Under the pieces are notes generated by a model. It did no database searches. It saw nothing but the letters and a program-made list of their open reading frames with translations, and had not been told where the DNA came from. From assembly GCF_014648355.1 (NCBI RefSeq), contig NZ_BMQY01000009.1:1-64000 (forward strand): a stretch of 64,000 bases of DNA, read 5' to 3'. The DNA is from Couchioplanes azureus (GTDB lineage Bacteria > Actinomycetota > Actinomycetes > Mycobacteriales > Micromonosporaceae). Of this stretch, positions 34,092-42,185 are shown one piece after another. Numbering within the stretch: position 1 is the first letter of the stretch; every line of letters starts with the position of its first letter. Both the position numbers and the translations under genes were made by a program.

Positions 34092-34229
34092 GACCGCACA
34101 TCGTACGCGGTGGAGAATTGTCGTACTGAGCGGGAACTATCGGGCCCGGGCGTCCGACTGTTCTTCGTCCGTCCGCGCCCGCGCGACCACGTTGTCGTGC
34201 CCTTCGAGCCATCGGGGAGCATTGCTCGC

Positions 34230-35882
34230 ATGACCGTTGATCGACGCCGGGCTTCGGTGGCCCTCGCCGGGCTGCTTCTCGGGCTCCTGGGCCTGCTCGC
34301 CGGGCCGGCGAGCCCGGCCAGCGCCCACGCCGCGCTGGTCGCCAGCGACCCCGGCGCCAACACGATCGTCCCGGACGCGCCCAACCGCGTCACCCTGACC
34401 TTCAGCGAGTCGGTGCAGCTCATCGCGGGCAAGATCCAGGTGCTCGCACCCGACGGCAGCCGCGCCGACCAGGGCGAACCGGAGGCCGCCGGGAGCACGG
34501 TGACCATCCCGCTGCGCTCCGGCGGCGCCCGCGGCACCTACCTGGTCAGTTACCGCGTCGTCTCCGCCGACAGCCACCCGGTGGCGGGCACGCTGACCTA
34601 CTCGGTGGGCGCGACGTCCACCCCGCCGAGCGAGGCGGACGCCGCGCAGGCGGTCGACCCGGTCGTGCGCGCGCTCATCCCGGTCGGCAAATACCTCGGG
34701 TACGCCGGCCTGGTGCTGCTGGTCGGGCCGGTGCTGGTGCTCGCGCTGCTCTGGCCGCACCGGCTCTCCCGCACCGGACCCGCGCGGCTCGTCTGGACCG
34801 GCGTGGGGCTGGTGCTCGCGAGCACGGTGCTGGGGCTGTGGTTGCAGGCGCCGTACACCACCGGCAGCGGGCTGTTCGGCGTCTCCGGCGGCGATCTGCA
34901 GACCGTGCTCGGCAGCACGTTCGGAGCGGTGATGCTGGTCCGGCTCGGCGTCATCGGGGCGGCGGCCTTCCTGCTGCGACCGCTGCTGCGCGGCGACGGC
35001 GGCGAGTCCAAGGCCGACCTGGCCCTGCTCGGCGTCCTGGGCGTCTCGGCCCTGGCCACCTGGCCGCTGACCGGGCATCCGACCGCCTCGCCGGTGGCCG
35101 GCGTCTCCGTGGTCGTCGACGCGATCCACCTGGCCGCGATGGCGGTCTGGCTCGGCGGGCTGGTGATGCTGGCCGGCTTCCTGCTGCGGCACGCCAACGA
35201 GGGCGAGCTCGGCGCGATCCTGCCGATCTGGTCCCGGTGGGCGGCCACCGCCGTCGCCGCGCTGATCATCGCCGGCGTCGTCCAGGCGCTCATCGAGGTC
35301 GCGTCCTTCGACGGCCTGTTCACCACCACGTACGGGCGGCTCATCCTGGCCAAGGTCGGCCTCGCCGCGGTGGTGATCGCGATGGCGGCGTTCTCCCGCA
35401 AGCTGGTGCGCAGCCGCCGGGCCGAGACCGGCCCGCGCACCCTGCGCCGCGTGGTACTCGCCGAGCTGGCGGTCACGGCGGTGGTGCTCGGCGTGACGGC
35501 GGCGCTGGTGCAGATTCCGCCGCCGCGCACGGCCGAGGCGGCCGAGACCGGCGCCACGTCCACCACCATCACGCAGACCGTGTCGGACGCCCGGGTCTCG
35601 TTGCAGGTGGACGTCTTCCCCGCCACGGTGGGCAACAACTCGCTGCACCTGTACGCGTACACGCCGGACAACAAGCCACTGCCGGTCGTGGAGTGGACCG
35701 CCACGGCGGCCCTGCCGGCCAAGGGCATCGAGCCGATCGAGGTGCCGCTGCTGCGGATCACCGACTTCCACGCCATCGGCGACATCGCGCTGCCCATGGC
35801 GGGGGAGTGGACGTTCAAGTTCACCGTACGCACGAGCGAGATCGACCAGTCCACGCTCACCGTGAAAGCGAAGATCTCCTAA
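34230..35882 (+). CDS. CopC-CopD fusion, copper import/resistance protein
   Basis: The 550-residue protein joins an exported CopC domain (signal peptide, then SAHAALVASDPGANTIV with the N-terminal His that binds Cu(II), and DSHPVAGTLTYSVG) to an eight-helix CopD domain with conserved His (GHPTASPVAG). A YtkA-like domain ends it (ARVSLQVDVFPATVGNNSLHLY). ATG 34230 has GGGGAG 11 bases upstream. The sigma factor is divergent, 138 bases away, so shared control is possible. A terminator follows. Confidence 0.9.
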   Translation: MTVDRRRASVALAGLLLGLLGLLAGPASPASAHAALVASDPGANTIVPDAPNRVTLTFSESVQLIAGKIQVLAPDGSRADQGEPEAAGSTVTIPLRSGGARGTYLVSYRVVSADSHPVAGTLTYSVGATSTPPSEADAAQAVDPVVRALIPVGKYLGYAGLVLLVGPVLVLALLWPHRLSRTGPARLVWTGVGLVLASTVLGLWLQAPYTTGSGLFGVSGGDLQTVLGSTFGAVMLVRLGVIGAAAFLLRPLLRGDGGESKADLALLGVLGVSALATWPLTGHPTASPVAGVSVVVDAIHLAAMAVWLGGLVMLAGFLLRHANEGELGAILPIWSRWAATAVAALIIAGVVQALIEVASFDGLFTTTYGRLILAKVGLAAVVIAMAAFSRKLVRSRRAETGPRTLRRVVLAELAVTAVVLGVTAALVQIPPPRTAEAAETGATSTTITQTVSDARVSLQVDVFPATVGNNSLHLYAYTPDNKPLPVVEWTATAALPAKGIEPIEVPLLRITDFHAIGDIALPMAGEWTFKFTVRTSEIDQSTLTVKAKIS

Positions 35883-35895
35883 GCGCGCTCTCCTC

Positions 35896-35936
35896 GCGAG
35901 GGCCGGTCCGCCAGGGCCGGCCCTCGCTGCCTTTTG
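35896..35936 (+). terminator. Rho-independent terminator after CopC-CopD
   Basis: GCGAGGGCCGG at 35896-35906 pairs perfectly with CCGGCCCTCGC at 35917-35927, followed by TGCCTTTTG. It begins 14 bases after the stop. Confidence 0.75.
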
Positions 35937-36062
35937 CTCTCCCCAGGGTTCTTTCAGCGACGCCCTTTATACCGGTAGGGGCTGAAGTAACCGTTTATCC
36001 ATTTTGGTGTTATTTCGGTCTGTATGGTCTGCCGCAGTACCACCGAGAAGGGGGAGATCGAG

Positions 36063-39000
36063 ATGCGGGTGCTCCGCACGATCCTCGGCATGCTGTTGCT
36101 GACCGTCGGCATCCCGGCGCTACTGGTAGGCGGCGCCTTCTGGGCCGCCATGCAACACCGGGACGCCGGAGGCGCCTTCAGCGGGACGATGCAGCGCGTG
36201 GCGACCTCCGGGTACGCCGTCGTGGTCGACGACGTCGACGCCCTGCTGCGCAAGGACGCCCCGTTCGCCCGCCTCGGCGACACCCGGCTGCGCATCACGG
36301 CGGTCTCCTCCGGCGCCCCCGCCTTCGTGGGCATCGCACCCCGCGGGCGCGCCGACGCGTACCTGGCCGACATCCCCCGCATCTCGGTGGCCGCGATCGA
36401 CCTCGGCACCGGAGCACTCCCGGTGACGGCGAAACCCGTCCCCGGCACCCGGGCCCCGGAACAACTGCCGGGCCGGGAACGCATCTGGATCGCCGCGGGC
36501 ACCGGCGCCGTCGACTGGAACCCCACCACGCTGCGCGACACCGAATACAGCCTGGTCATCATGAACCCGGCGGCGCAGCCCGGCATCCGCCTGGAATCCA
36601 CCGCGGGCGTGCGCCCCGGCTGGCTCAACCAGGCCACCTGGACCCTGCTGACCGCCGGCAGCATCCTGGTGATGATCGGCATGATCATCCTCGGCTGGCC
36701 GTCCCGCCGCCGCGAGGTCGTCTACATCGTCGAACCCAGCCAGGTCCCGGACCTCATGCAGGCGATCGGCGCCCCGTTGCCGCTCAGCCGCGTCGGCGGA
36801 GGCCGCCACTCGGCAACCCACCGCCCCCGCACCCTCGCCGACTGCCAGCCCCGCAGCCGCCCACCGTCGCTGACCTGGCCGCCGTCGTCCACGAGAAACC
36901 AGCCGTCGGCCCGCGGCCCGGCCATCCCGATGCCGTCCTCCCCGGAACCCGCCCCGCCGGTACCGGTCGCCGCTCCTTCGTCCCCGGCGGTGGCTCCTTC
37001 CTCGCCGGTGGTCGCTCCCTCGGTGCCGGTGGCCGCTCCTTCGTCCCCGGCGGTGCCCTCGCCGTCGTTGCCGTCTCCCTCTTCCGCGTCTTCTCCCGAG
37101 GTGGCGCCCGCTGCTCCGGCGGCGGCTTCCCCGGTCCCATCGCCGGTGCCGGCGTCCGCGCTCCCTTCGCCGGCGTCCCCGGTCTCTTCGCCGGCATCCC
37201 CGGTCTCTTCGCCCGCGTCCTCGGTCTCCTCGCCGGCGCCCGGCGAGCCACTGGGTCTGATCACGCCCCGGGTCACTCCGGCAGCGGGCCCCGCGGCCGC
37301 ACCGCCCGCGGCCGCCGCCACCGACCCGCTCTTCGGCCGCGCCCCGGATCGAGCCGCCCGCCGCCGGACCGCCCCCCAGCCCACGGACCTGCCCATCTTC
37401 GAGGCCTCAGCGGTCGGAGCCTGGGTAGCGGAGACGGCCGCAGCCCGAGCCCGCGAAACCGAGGCCCGCGCCGTAGCCGCCCTCAACGCCTCCCGCAAAG
37501 CAGCCGCCACCACCGCGGCGGCGGCGAAGCAGCCAACCGCCCAGCCCACCGACCCGAAGCCGCCTGCCACCACCGGCCCGGCCTCCGTGGTCGGGCCCGC
37601 TCCCACCAGCGGCGCGACGGTCGCCGCCGACGCCCTGGCCGGCCAAACCGAAGCTGACGCGGCGAAGACGCGCCCGGCCGTGGCGATCTCGCCTCCGGAC
37701 CGTCCGGCCGCGACCGGTCCGGCTCCGGAGCGCCCGGCTGCATCCGTTCCGCCGAAGGGTTACGACGTCCTGGTGACCGGTCTCTCCGTACCCGCAGGGA
37801 CGGACGAGCCGCTCCACGCCGAGCCCGGAACGGCGCCGCGCGCCGAGACCGCGAAAGCGTCCAGGCCCGCCGAGCCCGACACGGCTTCGCGCGCCGAGAC
37901 CGCGAAAGCGTCCAGGCCCGCCGAGCCCGACACGGCTTCGCGCGCCGGGGCCGGGAAAGTCTCCGGGCCCGCCGAGGCCGGCACGGCGTCGCGCGCCGGG
38001 GCCGGGAAAGTCTCCGGGCCCGCCGAGGCCGGCACGGCGTCGCGCGCCGAGACCGCGAAGGCACCCCAGCCCACGCCCACCGAGCCGGCCGAGCCCAATG
38101 CGCCCGCCCAGCCCGCCCAAGGAGCCGAGTCCGCCGAGTCCGCCGAGCCCGCCGCCGGGAAGGGTGCGCCGGCCAGCACTGTCGGCGCCGCGCCGAAGCC
38201 CAGCCAGCCTGCGAAGAACCCGCCGCGGAACGCCCTCTTCGGCGGCCCGCCGGCGAGCGCCTGGGCGGCAACCGGCCTCACCCGGGCCGACTCGGGCCGA
38301 GTCGGCACCAGCCTCGGTGCGTCCAAGCCCGCCGATCCGGCTGCGGAGCCCGCCGATCCCGCTGCTCAGGCCAAGCCGGTCAGCCCGGTGGAGCCGAGCA
38401 AGCCGGTCAGCCCGGCTGCGCAGGGCAAGCCGGTCAGCCCGGTCGAGCCCGGCAAGCCGGTCAGCCCGGCTGCGCAGGGCAAGCCGGTCAGCCCGGTCGA
38501 GCCCGGCAAGCCGGTCAGCCCGGCTGCGCAGGCCAAGCCCGTCGGCCCGGCTGTGCTGGACAAGCCTGCGGGTCCGGCGACGCAGGGGAAGGCCGAGCAG
38601 GTGCCGGCGAAGGCTGGGTCCATGCCGCAGCCGGCCAAGGCGCAGGAGCCGGTCAAGGTGCAGGCCGAGCCGGCTCCGGTCAAGGCGGGCACCGCGCCCG
38701 CGCCGGCCAGGCCGGTGTCTCCGGGGCCGGTCTCGCCGAAGCCCGTGGCACCCGCGCCGGTCTCTCCCGCGCCCGCTCCGTCGCGGCCCTCGGTTCCCGG
38801 GCCCTCGAGGCCGGCCGAGCCGGCTCGCGAGCCCGTACCGTCGGGCAAGGTCGAAGCGTCCGGGGCGGCTCCGACGGCTACCGCCCAGCGACCTTCGGCG
38901 TGGCCGGCGGTCTCCTCCGGCCCGGCAGAGCCGGCATCCGGCTCGGCCCGCGCCGACGCGAGTCCCGCGAATGTCGCGGATGCGGCGCCGAAGGTCGAGA

Positions 39001-39443
39001 CCCGGATCGCCGGGCAGCGCACCGAGCAGGCCCAGCCGGCGGAGGCGAAGCCGGAGCAGCGTGCCGCCGCAGATGTGCAGGCGGAGCAGCGTCCCGTCGC
39101 AGATGCGATGGCGGACCAGCGTGCCGTCGCGGACGCGAAGCCGCAGGAGCGTGCCGTCGCGGACATGACGTCGGAAGCACCGGCCGTCGCGGAGGTGAAG
39201 CCGGTGCAGGAGCAGGGCGCCGAGAAGGGTTCCGGCGAGGTGGCGAGCGCCCGGCAGCCTGTCAAGCGGGGGCTGTTGGGCAGCTACAAGGACGAGGTTG
39301 CCGAGTTGCTGGGCGGTGCGAAGGCCAGGCGCCGGCGCAATGTCACGGCGTCCGGGTTGCCGGCGCCGGATCCCGACAGCCAGGAGCCTCCGATCAAGGT
39401 GACCCGGCCTCCTCGCCGGGGTCGCGGGCAGAGCAAGGACTGA
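36063..39443 (+). CDS. Large Pro/Ala-rich disordered membrane protein
   Basis: I do not recognise a family. The 1126-residue product has an N-terminal hydrophobic segment (VLRTILGMLLLTVGIPALLVGGAFW) and a folded extracytoplasmic-looking part up to about residue 190. A second hydrophobic segment (LLTAGSILVMIGMIILGW) comes next, and then some 900 residues of low complexity rich in Pro, Ala, Ser, Lys and Glu. The C-terminus ends with a basic LLGSYKDEVAELLGGAKARRRR stretch. Tandem repeats of 17 residues (about 37850-38050) and 9 or 18 residues (about 38371-38530) lie in it. ATG 36063 has GGGGGA 7-9 bases upstream. Two terminators follow. The frame is open throughout, but the low complexity makes frame errors hard to see. 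Confidence 0.6.
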   Translation: MRVLRTILGMLLLTVGIPALLVGGAFWAAMQHRDAGGAFSGTMQRVATSGYAVVVDDVDALLRKDAPFARLGDTRLRITAVSSGAPAFVGIAPRGRADAYLADIPRISVAAIDLGTGALPVTAKPVPGTRAPEQLPGRERIWIAAGTGAVDWNPTTLRDTEYSLVIMNPAAQPGIRLESTAGVRPGWLNQATWTLLTAGSILVMIGMIILGWPSRRREVVYIVEPSQVPDLMQAIGAPLPLSRVGGGRHSATHRPRTLADCQPRSRPPSLTWPPSSTRNQPSARGPAIPMPSSPEPAPPVPVAAPSSPAVAPSSPVVAPSVPVAAPSSPAVPSPSLPSPSSASSPEVAPAAPAAASPVPSPVPASALPSPASPVSSPASPVSSPASSVSSPAPGEPLGLITPRVTPAAGPAAAPPAAAATDPLFGRAPDRAARRRTAPQPTDLPIFEASAVGAWVAETAAARARETEARAVAALNASRKAAATTAAAAKQPTAQPTDPKPPATTGPASVVGPAPTSGATVAADALAGQTEADAAKTRPAVAISPPDRPAATGPAPERPAASVPPKGYDVLVTGLSVPAGTDEPLHAEPGTAPRAETAKASRPAEPDTASRAETAKASRPAEPDTASRAGAGKVSGPAEAGTASRAGAGKVSGPAEAGTASRAETAKAPQPTPTEPAEPNAPAQPAQGAESAESAEPAAGKGAPASTVGAAPKPSQPAKNPPRNALFGGPPASAWAATGLTRADSGRVGTSLGASKPADPAAEPADPAAQAKPVSPVEPSKPVSPAAQGKPVSPVEPGKPVSPAAQGKPVSPVEPGKPVSPAAQAKPVGPAVLDKPAGPATQGKAEQVPAKAGSMPQPAKAQEPVKVQAEPAPVKAGTAPAPARPVSPGPVSPKPVAPAPVSPAPAPSRPSVPGPSRPAEPAREPVPSGKVEASGAAPTATAQRPSAWPAVSSGPAEPASGSARADASPANVADAAPKVETRIAGQRTEQAQPAEAKPEQRAAADVQAEQRPVADAMADQRAVADAKPQERAVADMTSEAPAVAEVKPVQEQGAEKGSGEVASARQPVKRGLLGSYKDEVAELLGGAKARRRRNVTASGLPAPDPDSQEPPIKVTRPPRRGRGQSKD
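37849..38530. repeat. In-frame tandem repeats in the disordered protein
   Basis: From about 37849 to 38050 a 51-bp unit (ETAKASRPAEPDTASRA type) recurs four times, the first two copies nearly identical and the next two slightly changed. From about 38371 to 38530 a 27/54-bp unit (KPVSPVEPG alternating with KPVSPAAQG) recurs. All periods are multiples of three. Confidence 0.8.
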
Positions 39444-39460
39444 CGGACGGAGCGAAGCGG

Positions 39461-39497
39461 GGAAGCCCCGGGCGACGAGCCCGGGGCTTCCGCGTTT
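39461..39497 (+). terminator. Rho-independent terminator 1 after the disordered-protein gene
   Basis: GGAAGCCCCGGG at 39461-39472 pairs with CCCGGGGCTTCC at 39480-39491 over a 7-base loop, followed by GCGTTTTCG. Very strong stem. Confidence 0.85.
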
Positions 39498-39505
39498 TCG
39501 TACCG

Positions 39506-39542
39506 AAAGGGCCCTCCGCGCTGCCGACGCGGAGGGCCCTTT
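39506..39542 (+). terminator. Rho-independent terminator 2
   Basis: AAAGGGCCCTCCGC at 39506-39519 pairs perfectly with GCGGAGGGCCCTTT at 39529-39542. Two strong hairpins in tandem insulate orn from upstream transcription. Confidence 0.8.
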
Positions 39543-39739
39543 ACCGGGGGAACGGAGTAACCGAAGGGGGGCTTCGTCCGTTAAGCCCAGTTTAGCCCGT
39601 ACTTGGGCGAAGTGGGTAGTCCTGGTGCCGATACCGACAATCTAGGGTGAATCCGGACGCCTGGGTGCGTTGAGTATCGAACAGGTGGGTACTACCGGGC
39701 GTCCCGCGCGTCACCAGTTCGTGCGCGTAGGCTGATCCT

Positions 39740-40330
39740 GTGGCGGATCTTCTGGTATGGATCGACTGTGAGATGACCGGGCTCGACCTGGGCAAAGATG
39801 CCCTGATCGAGGTGGCGGCGCTGGTCACCGATCCGGATCTCAACATCCTCGGTGAGGGCGTCGACCTCGTCATCCACGCCGACGACGCCGCGCTGGACGC
39901 GATGCCCGAGGTCGTGCGGGAGATGCATGCCAAGTCCGGCCTCACCGAAGAGGTGCGGCGGTCCACGGTCACGATGGCGGAGGCCGAGGAGGTCGTCCTG
40001 GCGTACGTGAAGCAGTTCGTGACCAGCCCGCGCACCGCCCCCCTCTGCGGCAACTCGATCGCGACCGACCGGGGTTTCCTGGCCCGCGACATGCCGACGC
40101 TGGACAGCTTCCTGCACTACCGCATGATCGACGTCTCGTCGCTCAAGGAGCTGGCCCGCCGCTGGTACCCGCGGGTGTACTTCGGGCAGCCCCAGAAGGG
40201 CCTGGCGCACCGCGCGCTCGCCGACATCCGGGAGAGCATCCGCGAGCTGGAGTACTACCGGCGCACGATGTTCGTGCCGCAGCCGGGACCGGACGTCGAC
40301 CAGGCCCGGGCGATCGCCGCCGAGCTGTAG
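39740..40330 (+). CDS. orn: Oligoribonuclease
   Basis: The 196-residue DEDDh exonuclease degrades 2-5 nucleotide RNA, including pGpG from c-di-GMP. ExoI is VWIDCEMTGLD, ExoII CGNSIATDRGFLARDMP, and ExoIII HRALADIRESIRELEYY with the catalytic His and Asp. GTG 39740 is the start. The gene normally stands next to tRNA-His in actinobacteria, as here (104 bases upstream of it). Confidence 0.96.
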   Translation: MADLLVWIDCEMTGLDLGKDALIEVAALVTDPDLNILGEGVDLVIHADDAALDAMPEVVREMHAKSGLTEEVRRSTVTMAEAEEVVLAYVKQFVTSPRTAPLCGNSIATDRGFLARDMPTLDSFLHYRMIDVSSLKELARRWYPRVYFGQPQKGLAHRALADIRESIRELEYYRRTMFVPQPGPDVDQARAIAAEL

Positions 40331-40433
40331 GTCCGCCGCGCCGCGCCGGGCGGTAACCCGGTCGACGGCGGGGTGGGGAGTCCGGCTATGCTTGTCCGGC
40401 GCCCGCTGCGGAGGTCATCCTCAGGCGGGGCAT

Positions 40434-40510
40434 GGTGGTCGTAGCTCAGCTGGTAGAGCACCGGGTTGTGGTCCCGGGGGTCGCGGGTTCGAGTCCCGTC
40501 GATCACCCCA
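40434..40510 (+). tRNA. tRNA-His (anticodon GUG), att site of an integrated element
   Basis: The gene has an acceptor GTGGTCG pairing with CGATCAC, an extra G at -1 (40434) opposite C73 as tRNA-His requires, D arm AGCTCAGCTGGTAGAGC, anticodon loop TTGTGGT with anticodon GTG, T arm TCGCGGGTTCGAGTCCCG and encoded CCA. Its last 42 bases before the discriminator region (40464-40505) are repeated at 42022-42063, the usual mark of an integrase target. Confidence 0.96.
40464..40505 (+). repeat. att-like repeat, tRNA copy
   Basis: This 42-base stretch from the anticodon arm to the acceptor end is identical to 42022-42063. It is the chromosomal attachment core retained in the tRNA. Confidence 0.85.
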
Positions 40511-40526
40511 GAGAAAGTCCAAGGTC

Positions 40527-40560
40527 AGAGCGCCGGATCGCGAAAGCGGTCCGGCGCTCT
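40527..40560 (+). terminator. Terminator after tRNA-His
   Basis: AGAGCGCCGGA at 40527-40537 pairs with TCCGGCGCTCT at 40550-40560, 16 bases beyond the tRNA end. A related but weaker sequence follows the second att copy at about 42080-42110. Confidence 0.7.
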
Positions 40561-40565
40561 GCCGT

Positions 40566-41073
40566 TCAGGTGTCCGATTTTGGGAGCAGGCTGGGAGCGG
40601 GTGCTCCGAGCGGGAGCGATCGGGGCCGGTTGGGGAGCGCCAGCAGGGCCGCGTTCAGCGCCGGGACCGCCGAAGAGGGCGACAGGGCGGCACGAGCCCG
40701 CAGCGATGCCATCCAGCGTTCCTGAAGGGCTCCGCAGAGTTCGGCCTCGGCCCTGCGGCGGCGTGTGCGGCTGGTCCGTCTCCGCTGCCGGCCATGGCGG
40801 CAGCGGCTTGCCGGGCCAGGGGTGCCGGTGGTCGACCAGGAATGCGTACCCATGTCCGGTGCACCATGGGATGCCCCCGGTGCCGCTGGCCTGTGCCACA
40901 CAGTCGCATCTCAGCGGGACGCCTGAGGAGAGGTGACGCTTTAAGAGCCCATTGAGGAACGGCGGCGTCGCTACCGTCCGCATGGACCCGTCTTTCGGGC
41001 GACCGCCGTAGAACCGGCCGTTGAGTTCGTACAGCTTCCAATGCAGATCGATAGCGACGTCGACGACGGGGAC
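40566..41073 (-). pseudogene. Decayed tyrosine recombinase (integrase)
   Basis: Two frames together match the C-terminal half of an actinobacterial tRNA-targeting tyrosine integrase. The first (about 40760-41073) reads HWKLYELNGRFYGG.PKDGSMRTVATPPFLNGLL and continues RCDCV...WCTGHGYAFLV and WPGKPLPPWPA...YTPP-like HTPPQGRG. The second (40566-about 40750) gives ELCGALQERWMASLRARAALSP and the C-terminus. The part with the catalytic HxxR and Tyr is missing at the join, and the N-terminal half is absent. The end faces tRNA-His, as an integrase beside its own att site would. Confidence 0.7.
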
Positions 41074-41075
41074 GC

Positions 41076-41678
41076 TCAGAATCGTCGGATGTCGACGCCT
41101 CGCTGTTCCAGCGGCGGCAGGACGGCGTTCAGGAACTCGGCCTTGTCCTCGGAGCCCCCGCCGTACACCGCGGCCGGAATGATCATCGGCTGGTTCTCCG
41201 CGCCCACGTGTACGCCCTCGGTGGCGAAGATGGCGATCTGGGTCACCTGGTCCCAGCGGATCGTCCTGATGGCGCCTCGGGCCGTGCCCACCAGGCCGTG
41301 GTCGTAGATGTAGACCGCCATCCGAGCCCGGAGCAGTCCACGCACCGCCCGGATCAGGCCGATCAGTACGCCGGCGACCAGAACGATGAGCAGGCCACGG
41401 AGGATCGTCACCCAGCCGGCGTCGCCGAATGGAGTCAGGATCAGGTTGATCACGTACAGCGCGGCCGCCGAACCGATGGCCAGCGCGATGCCGTTCAGGG
41501 TTTCGCCGGCCGGGCCGGGTTCCCGCCGGGCCAGCCGTAACGCGCCGAGCCCGGCGGCGGCCGAGCGGACGCGGTCAGTCTCGAGCGCCGGCCGCCAGGT
41601 GGTCGTACCGTTGCCGTCCGACTCCGGTACGGGCGGCGCGGTGTGACCCGCTTGATTTGCCGAATCCTGCTCTGCCAT
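41076..41678 (-). CDS. Small membrane protein inside the tRNA-His islet
   Basis: The 200-residue product has a hydrophilic N-terminus, two hydrophobic segments (LNGIALAIGSAAALYVINLIL and ILRGLLIVLVAGVLIGLI), and then a beta-rich C-terminal part (VYIYDHGLVGTARGAIRTIRWDQVTQIAIFA) like the bacterial PH-type domains of small actinobacterial membrane proteins. The function is unknown. GGAAGGA lies six bases before ATG 41678. Its stop touches the integrase remnant, so both were probably on the same mobile element. Confidence 0.7.
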   Translation of the reverse strand: MAEQDSANQAGHTAPPVPESDGNGTTTWRPALETDRVRSAAAGLGALRLARREPGPAGETLNGIALAIGSAAALYVINLILTPFGDAGWVTILRGLLIVLVAGVLIGLIRAVRGLLRARMAVYIYDHGLVGTARGAIRTIRWDQVTQIAIFATEGVHVGAENQPMIIPAAVYGGGSEDKAEFLNAVLPPLEQRGVDIRRF

Positions 41679-42021
41679 GAATGTCCTTCCGAATGTCGGA
41701 GCGGCATCGGAGCCTAATGGGGCGTCGCTGCTCTGGCCAATCCCTGGCCGCTGGGTTCTGCTGTTGTCCACACCTGGACGAGATCAGCAAGATGTGCGCG
41801 TTGGGACGTTTGAGAACTACCTGCGCCCAGGCGTTTACGTAATGAAGCGAAACCCTTACGCCTCTCATGGTTCGGGACGAAGACCGTCGGTCACTGCGTG
41901 GAGCGAAGGTGGGAGCGGAATGCGCGTTCAGGTGCGGTCAGGTGCTGCGAAGATCGGCCTCGAGGCCTAGCTGACCTGCGAGGATGCCCGACATCGCGGG
42001 TTCCGCCCAATCGGTAACCTT
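41679..42021. other. 343-bp AT-richer gap up to the distal att copy
   Basis: The gap is less GC-rich than its surroundings and should contain the promoter of the membrane gene. I find no gene in it. It ends at the tRNA-His-derived repeat. Confidence 0.5.
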
Positions 42022-42063
42022 GGTTGTGGTCCCGGGGGTCGCGGGTTCGAGTCCCGTCGATCA
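42022..42063 (+). repeat. att-like repeat, distal copy of the tRNA-His 3' half
   Basis: It has 42 bases identical to 40464-40505. The next bases differ at one position and then agree again (CCCAGA). The D arm and acceptor 5' strand are absent, so it is not a working tRNA. It marks the right end of an element of about 1.56 kb. Confidence 0.85.
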
Positions 42064-42185
42064 ACCCAGATAAGTGCAGGTGAGAGACTCGATCGCGGAA
42101 GCGGTCGGGCCTTTCGTCGGCCCCGGCCGCTCCACCGATCGGGGTCCGCGCGCCACCGACTCGGCCGGTGACTCGTTGACAGCGC

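Noticed and set aside
42022..42063. Second tRNA-His gene
   Set aside because: Only the 3' part of the tRNA is present; no acceptor 5' strand and no D arm precede it.
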